DNA from: DATIRA01 sp964553405 | GTDB taxonomy: Bacteria > Pseudomonadota > Gammaproteobacteria > Steroidobacterales > Steroidobacteraceae | Length of the DNA stretch: 21,474 nt | Direction of reading: 5' to 3' | Assembly: GCA_964553405.1 (NCBI GenBank) | Contig: CAZKLS010000039.1 | Span: 1 to 21,474, forward strand | Part shown: piece after piece, positions 1-6,494 of the stretch | How the letters are laid out: each line of letters opens with the position of its first letter | Position numbering within the stretch: position 1 is the stretch's first letter | Position numbers and translations under genes: made by a program | Notes under the pieces: model-generated | What the model was told of the DNA's origin: nothing | The model's input: the letters and a program-made list of their open reading frames with translations, nothing else | Database searches by the model: none

Positions 1-1978
1 CCCGGCCCGCGCCGTCGCCGCCCTCGGGCTTTGCCCGGCGCTCGCCGCGACGTTCGTCGCGACGCTCCGGTCGCTTGTCGCCACGGCGTTCCTCGCGACG
101 CCCGTCACGGCGCCCGTCCTCGCGCCGCGGGCCGCCGCGGCGCTCGTCGCGTCCATCGCGCCGTCCGTCGCGGCTGCGACGCGCCGCGGGCTCGCGTCGT
201 TTCGGAGCCGCCGGCTCGGGCTCGGCCGCCGGCAGCGGCGCGCGCTTGTCGCCGACGAGCCACCGCCAGAGACGCACCAGCGCACCGTCACGCGGGCCAT
301 ATTGCGGTACCGCTACGGCGGCGACCGCAGGCACCGCGACCGGCTCCGGTGCGGGCGGCGGGGCCGGGGAGCTCGGCACGACGCTGGTGACCGCCGGGGT
401 CGGCGGCGGCGGGGTCTTCTCCTCCGTCGCGATCGCGTCGAGGTCGATCTGCGGCTGCACGGCCATCTGGTGGCTGATCACCGTGTTCTCCGGCAGTCCG
501 GCCTCGTCGTCACGGACCCGCCGGATTTCATAGGCGGGGGTATCGAGATAACGGTTCGGCACCAGGATCACGTCCACGCCGCTGCGGGTCTCGATGCTGT
601 TCAGCCAGTCCCGCTTCTCGTTCATCAGGTAGGTGGCCACGTCCACCGGCAGCTGCGCGATCACCTTCGCGGTCCGGTCCTTGCGTGATTCCTCGCCCAG
701 CAGCCTCAGGATCGCGAGCGCCAGCGACTCGACGCTGCGGATCACGCCCATGCCGCTGCAGCGCGGGCAGGTGATGTTGGTGGACTCGCTGATCGACGGC
801 CGCAGGCGCTGCCGCGACAGCTCGAGCAGGCCGAAGCGCGAGATGCGGCCGATCTGGATGCGGGCGCGGTCCTGCTTGACCGCGTCGCGCAGCCGGTCCT
901 CGACCGCGCGCTGGTTCTTCTGCGACTCCATGTCGATGAAGTCGATGACGATCAGGCCGCCGACGTCGCGAAGTCGCAGCTGACGGGCGATCTCCTCCGC
1001 CGCCTCGAGGTTCGTGTTCAGCGCCGTGGTCTCGATGTCGGCCCCGCGCGTGCTGCGCGCGGAGTTGATGTCGATCGAGACGAGCGCCTCGGTGTGGTCG
1101 ATCACGATGCTGCCGCCCGAGGGCAGCGTCACCTTGTGCGAGTACGCCGACTCGATCTGGCTCTCGATCTGGTACCGCGTGAACAGCGGCACGTGCTCGT
1201 CGTAGAACTTCAGCTTGCGCAGGTTGCCCGGCATGAAACGCTGCATGTACTCGCGCGCTTCCTCGTAGATCTCCTGCTTGTCGATCAGGATCTCGCCGAT
1301 GTCGTCGGCGAGGTAGTCACGCAGCGCCCGCAGGATCGCCTTGCTTTCCTGGTAGATCAGGAACGGGGCCGGCCGCGTGTCCGCGGCCTGGCGGATCGCG
1401 TTCCACACGTCCACCAGGTTGTTCAGGTCCCACTGCAGTTCCTCGGGCGTGCGGCCGACGCCGGCGGTGCGCACGATGGCGCCCATCCCGTCCGGTATCT
1501 CGAGGTTGTCCATCGCCTCGCGCAGTTGCTCGCGGTCCTCGCCCTCGATCCGGCGCGACACGCCGCCGGCACGCGGATTGTTCGGCATCAGCACCAGGAA
1601 GCGGCCGGCGAGGCTGATGAAGGTCGTCAGCGCGGCACCCTTGTTGCCGCGTTCCTCCTTCTCGACCTGGACGATGACCTCCTGGCCTTCCTCGATCAGG
1701 TCGCGCATCCCTGGCCGGCCGCCATCGCCTTCAGGCTGGGGCTTGAAATAGTCCCGGGTGATTTCCTTCAGCGGCAGGAAGCCGTGACGCTCGGAGCCGT
1801 AGTCGACGAACGCGGCCTCGAGGCTCGGCTCGACGCGGGTGATGCGGCCCTTGTAGACGTTGGCTTTCTTGCTTTCGCGGGAGGGGATCTCTATGTCAAG
1901 GTCGTAAATGCGCTGGCCGTCAACCAGCGCGACACGCAACTCCTCTTCCTGGGTTGCGTTGACGATCATTCTCTTCAT
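1..1978 (-). CDS. rne: Ribonuclease E, N-terminal catalytic half and start of the C-terminal scaffold (cut by window edge)
   Basis: This is the endoribonuclease that starts mRNA decay and processes rRNA and tRNA at the inner membrane. The frame is open from an ATG at 1978 to position 2, giving 659 codons; the end lies outside the window. It opens MKRMIVNATQEEELRVALVD. Catalytic Asp303 (in IDINSARSTRG) and Asp346 (in IVIDFIDM) fall at exactly the E. coli residue numbers. So does the Zn-link CPRCSGMG, with Cys404 and Cys407. After the catalytic domain comes a Pro/Ala linker. A short amphipathic stretch (ALVRLWRWLVG, residues 566-576) follows, where E. coli carries its membrane-targeting helix. 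From about residue 600 to the edge the protein is dense in Arg with RRDG/RRDE/RRGE-like units, an RNA-binding type of tail. The gene is divergent from rluC, as in E. coli. The only feasible start is 1978, with a GAGGA ribosome-binding site 5-6 bases upstream. Family identity is certain. The membrane and RNA-binding roles of the tail are inferred. Confidence 0.98.
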   Translation of the reverse strand, partial: MKRMIVNATQEEELRVALVDGQRIYDLDIEIPSRESKKANVYKGRITRVEPSLEAAFVDYGSERHGFLPLKEITRDYFKPQPEGDGGRPGMRDLIEEGQEVIVQVEKEERGNKGAALTTFISLAGRFLVLMPNNPRAGGVSRRIEGEDREQLREAMDNLEIPDGMGAIVRTAGVGRTPEELQWDLNNLVDVWNAIRQAADTRPAPFLIYQESKAILRALRDYLADDIGEILIDKQEIYEEAREYMQRFMPGNLRKLKFYDEHVPLFTRYQIESQIESAYSHKVTLPSGGSIVIDHTEALVSIDINSARSTRGADIETTALNTNLEAAEEIARQLRLRDVGGLIVIDFIDMESQKNQRAVEDRLRDAVKQDRARIQIGRISRFGLLELSRQRLRPSISESTNITCPRCSGMGVIRSVESLALAILRLLGEESRKDRTAKVIAQLPVDVATYLMNEKRDWLNSIETRSGVDVILVPNRYLDTPAYEIRRVRDDEAGLPENTVISHQMAVQPQIDLDAIATEEKTPPPPTPAVTSVVPSSPAPPPAPEPVAVPAVAAVAVPQYGPRDGALVRLWRWLVGDKRAPLPAAEPEPAAPKRREPAARRSRDGRRDGRDERRGGPRREDGRRDGRREERRGDKRPERRDERRGERRAKPEGGDGAGR

Positions 1979-2026
1979 CGGTCCTCGCTTGGTACGAGAT
2001 AAGGACCGTGAACACCCGAACGGGTG
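1979..2026 (-). promoter_or_regulatory. Two hairpins abutting the rne start; the first covers the ribosome-binding site
   Basis: Read on the minus strand, CGGTCC (2008-2003) pairs with GGACCG (1984-1979), which directly touches the ATG. An inner TCG/CGA pair and a TTATC bulge complete the stem. The GAGGA ribosome-binding site lies in the 3' arm. Just upstream, GGGTG (2026-2022) and CACCC (2017-2013) form a second perfect stem with a four-base loop. E. coli rne mRNA is autoregulated through hairpins in its long leader. That these two hairpins serve the same purpose here is inference. Confidence 0.45.
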
Positions 2027-2352
2027 GTGCCGTGGCCTTGCGGAGAGGTCGTGCAGCGGCTCGGGTCATGCGGCTGTCATTTTTCGCGCCCGCCGGCACA
2101 AGGCCGCCGGGCGTCGGACCGGATCCTGGTGGTTTCTGGCATCGTTCCCGCCGGTGTCGCTGCGGGCCCGCCGTCCGCCCGGACGAGGGTACCTGCGCGT
2201 GTCCACGGCAGCTCGATGGTCTGACGTATCAGAACCAACTAAGATGCGCGCGCCTTTGGCCATTCCGGCCAGGGGGTCGCGGCGCACACTCGGCGCCCGC
2301 CCGCCGTCGTTTTTCGGCGGAGCAGCGCTTCGGCCGGGGACTCTAGCAAGTG
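1979..2352. other. 374-bp divergent intergenic region between rne and rluC
   Basis: I see no credible gene here. The region must hold the leaders and promoters of both divergent genes, but I cannot point to a convincing sigma70 promoter on either strand. The best plus-strand -10-like match, TAAGAT at 2240-2245, has only a poor -35. Besides the two hairpins next to rne there are short inverted repeats: TGGCC/GGCCA (2257-2271) and CCGCCG/CGGCGG (2301-2320, loop TCGTTTTT). The length resembles the long autoregulatory rne leader known from E. coli. Confidence 0.6.
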
Positions 2353-3411
2353 ATGGTTGGCAAATCAATGGCTTACGGGAACTCACCAAAGGATCGCGTC
2401 GAGACGCCGCCGAAGGGGCAGGGTGTGCATTACCTCGTCGTGGGCGAGGACGACGCCGGACAGCGCCTGGACAACTACCTGTTGCGCGAACTGAAGGGCG
2501 TGCCGCGCACCCACGTCTACCGCCTGCTGCGCAAGGGAGAGCTGCGGGTCAACAGCAAGCGAGCCAAGCCGGACCAGCGCGTGCAGGCCGGCGACCGGCT
2601 GCGGATTCCGCCGCTGCGCAGGCCGGATGCCGAGCCTGCCTCGCGGCCGGCGCCGCGCACGCTGCAGGAGCAGGTGAACGCCGCGATCCTGCACGAGGAC
2701 GACGACATCATCGTGCTGAACAAGCCGGCCGGCATCGCCGTGCACGGTGGCAGCGGCATGAGCCACGGCGTGATCGAGGCGCTGCGCGCGGCGCGACCGG
2801 AAATGACCAGCCTCGACCTGGTACACCGGCTCGATCGCGAGACCAGCGGTTGCCTGGTCGTGGCCAAGCGCAGGCCGGCGCTCCGGGACCTGCATGCGCA
2901 GCTCCGCGAGGGCCAGGTGGAAAAACGTTACCTGGCGCTCGTATGCGGCAAGTGGGACCTCGGCAAGAAGCGCATCGAGCTGCCGCTCGACACCAGCGAA
3001 CGCCGCAGCGGCGAGCGGCACGTCGCGGTGCGGGCCCACGGCGCGGCGGCCGTGAGCACGTTTCGCCCGGTGCAGTTCTTCGGCCGGCTGGCGAGCCTGC
3101 TCGAGGTGGAGATCGGCACCGGCAAGACCCACCAGATCCGTGTGCATGCGGCCTATGCCGGGCACCCGGTGGCCGGCGACGACAAGTACGGCGACCGCGA
3201 GCGGAACGCGGAGCTGCGCGACTACGGCCTGCGGCGGATGTTCCTGCACGCGGCTTCGATCGGCTTCAACCGGCCCGGCACGCAGGAGCCGATGATGATC
3301 AGCGCGCCGCTCGGCGAGGACCTGAAGGCGGTCCTCGATGCGTTGCTCAAGGCACCGCGTGGCCGGCGCGCCGCAGGGCGGCGCAGAGCCAGATCAGCGG
3401 CAGGCCGGTGA
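2353..3411 (+). CDS. rluC: 23S rRNA pseudouridine synthase RluC
   Basis: In E. coli RluC converts U955, U2504 and U2580 of 23S rRNA to pseudouridine. The order here is an S4 RNA-binding domain (about residues 35-95: QRLDNYLLRELKGVPRTHVY, then RKGELRVN) followed by the RsuA/RluA-type catalytic domain. The catalytic motif HRLDRETSG is present, with its Asp near residue 161, as are NKPAGIAVHGGSG and TGKTHQIRVHAAYAGHP. The protein is about 352 aa against about 319 in E. coli; the excess is a longer N-terminus and a basic Arg/Ala tail. I chose the ATG at 2353. A GTG at 2350 and an ATG at 2368 are alternatives, and none has a strong ribosome-binding site. It is divergent from rne as in E. coli, and its 3' end overlaps the convergent Maf-family gene by 65 bp. 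Confidence 0.95.
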   Translation: MVGKSMAYGNSPKDRVETPPKGQGVHYLVVGEDDAGQRLDNYLLRELKGVPRTHVYRLLRKGELRVNSKRAKPDQRVQAGDRLRIPPLRRPDAEPASRPAPRTLQEQVNAAILHEDDDIIVLNKPAGIAVHGGSGMSHGVIEALRAARPEMTSLDLVHRLDRETSGCLVVAKRRPALRDLHAQLREGQVEKRYLALVCGKWDLGKKRIELPLDTSERRSGERHVAVRAHGAAAVSTFRPVQFFGRLASLLEVEIGTGKTHQIRVHAAYAGHPVAGDDKYGDRERNAELRDYGLRRMFLHAASIGFNRPGTQEPMMISAPLGEDLKAVLDALLKAPRGRRAAGRRRARSAAGR

Positions 3412-3961
3412 GCGCAGTGGGATCGCTCGACTCGATCGTCTCGAACAACGAGATGCCGAGCGCCTCGGCCTTGAATCCGCCCGCGCAATCGAGCGGGCGT
3501 TCCCGCGCGACGTAGCGATCGATTTCCGCCGCCTCGAGATGGCGGAACCTGACGCGGGTGACGTCCAGGTGGGCGTCGGAGCGGCCCCCGGGGCCGTTGA
3601 TCACGTGCACTGCCGTCAGGAAGACGACTTCACGGCCCGATGATTCCTGCAGCTGCTGGCGACAGTTGGCCTCGGTGCCTGGCTTGCCGAGCAGCGTGCC
3701 GTCGCGCAACGCGACCTGGTCGGAGCCGATCACGAGTGCCTCCGGGAAACGCCCGGCCACGGCCTCAGCCTTGAGCCGGGCCAGATGGCGCGGCAGTTCC
3801 TCCGCCCGGTCGGTCGTCTGGCGGGACTCGTCGATGCCCGGCGGCACGCACTCGAACGGCAGCCCGAGACGAGCGAGCAGCTCGCGTCGGTAGCGGGATG
3901 TCGAAGCGAGGATGAGGCGGGGCGCTGGAGCTGGGCTCACGATCGGTCCGGAGGCCTGCAC
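3347..3961 (-). CDS. Maf/YceF-family nucleotide pyrophosphatase (probably 7-methyl-GTP pyrophosphatase)
   Basis: Maf proteins hydrolyse modified or non-canonical NTPs to NMP and pyrophosphate; the YceF subgroup prefers m7GTP. The sequence has the N-terminal substrate and phosphate motif RLILASTSRYRRELL (residues 15-29). It also has the central IGSDQ motif (SDQ at 80-82), with the catalytic Asp, followed by the conserved GTLLGKPGT, and a C-terminal CAGGFKAEALGISLFETIE. The position between rluC and yceD is where E. coli has yceF, which favours the m7GTP subgroup over dTTP-specific YhdE; that assignment is by context. The start is the GTG at 3961. A second GTG at 3940 would still keep the first motif and is a realistic alternative. 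The 3' end overlaps rluC on the opposite strand. The 76-bp gap to yceD holds the divergent promoters. Confidence 0.92.
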   Translation of the reverse strand: MQASGPIVSPAPAPRLILASTSRYRRELLARLGLPFECVPPGIDESRQTTDRAEELPRHLARLKAEAVAGRFPEALVIGSDQVALRDGTLLGKPGTEANCRQQLQESSGREVVFLTAVHVINGPGGRSDAHLDVTRVRFRHLEAAEIDRYVARERPLDCAGGFKAEALGISLFETIESSDPTALTGLPLIWLCAALRRAGHAVP

Positions 3962-3999
3962 GGCCTTTGAAAAACAACGATTTATGGGCCCGTAAGCCT

Positions 4000-4028
4000 T
4001 TGACAGCGGCAGGGTCGCTGCCTATTAT
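4000..4028 (+). promoter_or_regulatory. Consensus sigma70 promoter for yceD-rpmF-plsX
   Basis: A perfect -35, TTGACA (4000-4005), is followed by exactly 17 bp and the -10 TATTAT (4023-4028). The yceD ATG begins only nine bases after the -10, so the expected transcript starts at or within a few bases of the start codon. The spacer contains an inverted repeat, GGCAG/CTGCC (4008-4022). No ribosome-binding site is possible within so short a leader. Confidence 0.8.
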
Positions 4029-4037
4029 ACGCGGCCC

Positions 4038-4556
4038 ATGTCGCCCGCCCCGGCTGACCTCGTCAACACGGTCGAACTGGCCGGGCGCAGTGCCTGCGTC
4101 GAACGCGAGGTCGAGTTGCAGCAGCTCGAGGCGCTGCGCGAGGCCGGCGCGCTCGTTGGAACGCGGGCTCACGCGAGGCTCCAGTTCGCGACTTTCGAGG
4201 GACGGCCGACGATCGAGGTCGTGGTCGAGGGGCAGGTGGTCCTGCCCTGTCAGCGCTGCCTTGAGCCGTGCACCTGCGCGATCGAGGAATCGGCGCAGCT
4301 GGTGGTGGTGGACGATGATTCGGCGACGGTTCCCGGAGGGTTCGAGCCTTACCTGGCCGATCCGGAGCGGTTGTCGCTCACCGAGTTGATCGAGGAACAG
4401 TTGCTGCTCGGCCTGCCACTGATCGCGAGGCACGCGGATCGGTCGGCCTGCGCCGCGGCGACTGGATCGGAGGCTCCGGCGACCGACGCGCCGGGCCAGG
4501 ACAAGCAACGGCCGTTCGAGGGCTTGCGGGGCCTGCTCGGCGATGACGAGAGCTGA
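4038..4556 (+). CDS. yceD: YceD family (DUF177) protein, 23S rRNA accumulation protein
   Basis: YceD-family proteins sit just before rpmF in many bacteria. The E. coli member is linked to 23S rRNA accumulation, but no biochemical activity is well established. The 172-aa product shows the family pattern: an N-terminal beta-rich half (TRAHARLQFATFEGRPTIEV), the Cys pair CQRC (Cys71 and Cys74), and an acidic middle with SLTELIEEQLLLGLPLIARH followed by another Cys near DRSAC. The C-terminus RPFEGLRGLLGDDES matches the conserved ending seen before L32. The ATG at 4038 is the only start that keeps the N-terminal part, although it lies nine bases from the -10 of the promoter and so implies an almost leaderless mRNA. 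It is the first gene of yceD-rpmF-plsX, with 21 bp to rpmF. Confidence 0.93.
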   Translation: MSPAPADLVNTVELAGRSACVEREVELQQLEALREAGALVGTRAHARLQFATFEGRPTIEVVVEGQVVLPCQRCLEPCTCAIEESAQLVVVDDDSATVPGGFEPYLADPERLSLTELIEEQLLLGLPLIARHADRSACAAATGSEAPATDAPGQDKQRPFEGLRGLLGDDES

Positions 4557-4577
4557 TCCGCACAGGAGATCGAGATC

Positions 4578-4772
4578 ATGGCAGTTCAGAAGAGTCGCAA
4601 GACGCCGTCGAAGCGCGGCATGCACCGTTCGCACGATCGCCTGCGCAGCCCTGCGCTGTCGGTCGACCCGACCAGTGGCGAGACCCACCTGCGCCACCGG
4701 GTGACCGCCGACGGTTTCTATCGCGGCAAGAAGGTGCTGGAGCGGCCGGCCGCCGAGGAATCCGAGGACTGA
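4578..4772 (+). CDS. rpmF: 50S ribosomal protein L32
   Basis: This is a small protein of the large ribosomal subunit. The 64-aa product starts MAVQKSRKTPSKRGMHRSHD and continues through the highly conserved LSVDPTSGETHLRHRVTADG and FYRGKKV, which is diagnostic. It has no cysteines, so it is the zinc-independent form, as in E. coli. The C-terminus has a short acidic extension (AAEESED) compared with E. coli L32. AGGAG at 4564-4568 is a strong ribosome-binding site nine bases before the ATG. It lies 21 bp after yceD and 19 bp before plsX, so the three are almost certainly co-transcribed. Confidence 0.98.
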   Translation: MAVQKSRKTPSKRGMHRSHDRLRSPALSVDPTSGETHLRHRVTADGFYRGKKVLERPAAEESED

Positions 4773-4791
4773 GATCCTCGCGCCTCGCCCA

Positions 4792-5832
4792 ATGCCGGCT
4801 GGGGTCACGATTGCGGTAGACGCGATGAGCGGCGATCACGGCGCGGCCGTGGCCGTGCCTGCGTCGCTCGCCGTGCTGGCCGACACGCCCGGGCTCGAGA
4901 TCCTGCTGGTGGGTCGTCGCGCCGAGCTCGAGCCGCTGCTGCGCAACGGTGCCGGGCTCGATCGGTGCCGCATCGTCGAGGCCAGCGAAGTCGTCGGCAT
5001 GGACGAGCGGCCCCAGGACGCGCTGCGCCGCAAGAAGGACTCGTCGATGCGGGTCGCCGTGAACGCGGTGAAGCGTGGCGAAGCGGCAGCCTGCGTGTCG
5101 GCAGGAAACACCGGCGCGCTGCTCGCGACCGCGCGGTTCGTGCTCGGGATGATCCCGGGCATCGACCGGCCGGCGATCGTCTCCGCGATCCCGGCGGCGC
5201 ACGGCCACACGCTGATGCTGGACCTCGGCGCTAACCCCGACTGCACTCCGGAGCACCTGCTGCAGTTCGCGCTGATGGGCAGCGTGCTGGCCAGCGACCT
5301 GCACGGTGCCGACCGACCCCGCGTCGGGCTGCTCAATATCGGCGAGGAGGCCATCAAGGGCACGGCCGAACTGCGCGAGGCGCACCAGCGCCTGGCCGCA
5401 TCGCCCGTCAACTACGTCGGCTTCGTCGAGGGCGACGACATCTTCTCCGGCGACGTGGACGTCGTCGTGACCGACGGATTCTCTGGCAACGTCGCGCTGA
5501 AGACGATGGAAGGCGTGGCGCGGCTGATCACCTCGATCATGCGCGAGGAGTTCACCCGTGATCCGCTGCGCAAGTTCGGCGCGCTGATGGCCTCGCCGGC
5601 GCTCAATGCGCTGAAGGCACGACTCGATCCGCGGGCCTACAACGGCGCCAGCATGGTCGGGCTGGGCGGCGTCGTGATCAAGAGCCATGGCGGCGCGGAC
5701 GAAGTCGCGTTCGAGAACTCGGTTCGCGTCGCGCTGCTGGAGGTTCAGAAGGGCGTGCCGGCGCAGATCGCGAGCCTGCTCGAGCGAGCGAGGTCCGACT
5801 CGTCGAGCGCGGCCCCGCCGACCGGACACTGA
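4792..5832 (+). CDS. plsX: Phosphate acyltransferase PlsX
   Basis: PlsX transfers the acyl group from acyl-ACP to phosphate. The acyl-phosphate it makes is used by PlsY in the first step of phospholipid synthesis; the enzyme is cytoplasmic and membrane-associated. The 346-aa length fits the family. Visible motifs are IAVDAMSGDHG at the N-terminus, CVSAGNTGALLA (about residue 103), MLDLGANPDC, VGLLNIGEEAIKG, and DVVVTDGFSGNVALKT (about residues 225-240). The ATG at 4792 lies 19 bp after rpmF with no good ribosome-binding site, which suggests translational coupling. The usual next genes (fabH, fabD, fabG, acpP) are absent. Instead a convergent DUF1232 gene ends only six bases downstream. Confidence 0.97.
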   Translation: MPAGVTIAVDAMSGDHGAAVAVPASLAVLADTPGLEILLVGRRAELEPLLRNGAGLDRCRIVEASEVVGMDERPQDALRRKKDSSMRVAVNAVKRGEAAACVSAGNTGALLATARFVLGMIPGIDRPAIVSAIPAAHGHTLMLDLGANPDCTPEHLLQFALMGSVLASDLHGADRPRVGLLNIGEEAIKGTAELREAHQRLAASPVNYVGFVEGDDIFSGDVDVVVTDGFSGNVALKTMEGVARLITSIMREEFTRDPLRKFGALMASPALNALKARLDPRAYNGASMVGLGGVVIKSHGGADEVAFENSVRVALLEVQKGVPAQIASLLERARSDSSSAAPPTGH

Positions 5833-5838
5833 GCCGGT

Positions 5839-6384
5839 TCAGCCCCGGGCGCCGCGCTTGTCCGCGGCCCGCCTGCGGCGCATCCGCGACACGAGCTGCG
5901 TGCGCCGGCGTGCGAGCTGCGAGCTGGCCGCTTCGGCGGCTGCGCGGCTGCCGCGCTTGCCCGCGCCGACGCTGCGGCGGTATCGGCAGAAATCCTCGTA
6001 GGCCTCGATCTCGTGCCGCAGCTCGAGGAACACGAGCTCGATCATCACCGCGTCGTCGAGCAGCCCGATTCCCGGGATCTCGTCCGGAATGATGTCCTCC
6101 GGGTCGCAGACGTAGGCGAGCGCGGCGAGCACCGGGCTGCGCTCGGATCTCTCCAGCGGCCACTCGGCGTCCCGGAGCATCTCGAGCAGGCAGCCGAGCT
6201 TGTCGAGGCGCACCGCGACGAAGTCGGGCAGCTGCTTATCCCGCATCGAGGCGAGCAGTTCCGCCGCGGCGCCGATGATCTCCTCGTCATCGGCACTTCG
6301 GACCGAGGCATGCGCCTTGCGCAGCTCGCGCTGGAAATGGCGCAGGTCCCGGTCGGAGAGTTCGATCGTGAGCTTGAAAGGCAT
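5839..6384 (-). CDS. DUF1232 (YkvA-type) domain protein of unknown function
   Basis: The function is not known. The recognisable part is the DUF1232 signature at residues 94-114: a DPEDIIPDEIPGIGLLDDA stretch, matching the family pattern 'PxDxIPDxIPxxGxxDD', followed by a hydrophobic segment (VMIELVFLEL). That segment may touch the membrane. The N-terminal 90 residues are a charged helical region. The C-terminal 45 residues are rich in Arg, Ala and Ser (SRMRRRRAADKRG) and may bind nucleic acid or acidic lipid; this is inference. I chose the ATG at 6384 rather than the in-frame ATG at 6441, because AGGG lies 9-10 bases upstream and the upstream residues look non-coding. The stop is six bases from the plsX stop (convergent). 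The gene diverges from the L,D-transpeptidase gene. Confidence 0.85.
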   Translation of the reverse strand: MPFKLTIELSDRDLRHFQRELRKAHASVRSADDEEIIGAAAELLASMRDKQLPDFVAVRLDKLGCLLEMLRDAEWPLERSERSPVLAALAYVCDPEDIIPDEIPGIGLLDDAVMIELVFLELRHEIEAYEDFCRYRRSVGAGKRGSRAAAEAASSQLARRRTQLVSRMRRRRAADKRGARG

Positions 6385-6436
6385 GTCGCACCCTGCATCA
6401 CACGGCTGTTTTCGGAACCGCCGCACGGTCAACGAG

Positions 6437-6466
6437 GTCACAACCCGAGAAGCACCCCGCTACAAT
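6437..6466 (+). promoter_or_regulatory. Probable promoter of the L,D-transpeptidase gene
   Basis: TACAAT (6461-6466) is a good -10 and is preceded 18 bp upstream by a weak -35-like GTCACA (6437-6442). The implied leader is about 20-25 bases and includes the strong GGAGG ribosome-binding site at 6481-6485. The -10 is convincing; the -35 is weak. Confidence 0.5.
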
Positions 6467-6494
6467 GCGATGCCCCGGACGGAGGAAAGGTTGC

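Noticed and set aside
1908..3515. A 535-codon plus-strand frame spanning the rne-rluC gap and rluC
   Set aside because: Its product is Arg/Ala/Gly-rich out-of-frame translation of rluC and crosses the rne start. There is no family signature.
4576..5829. A 417-codon minus-strand frame opposite rpmF-plsX
   Set aside because: Antisense shadow of plsX; no motif and no start signal.
6385..6441. Longer N-terminus of the DUF1232 protein from 6441
   Set aside because: The extra residues have no family support and the internal ATG at 6384 has the better ribosome-binding site.
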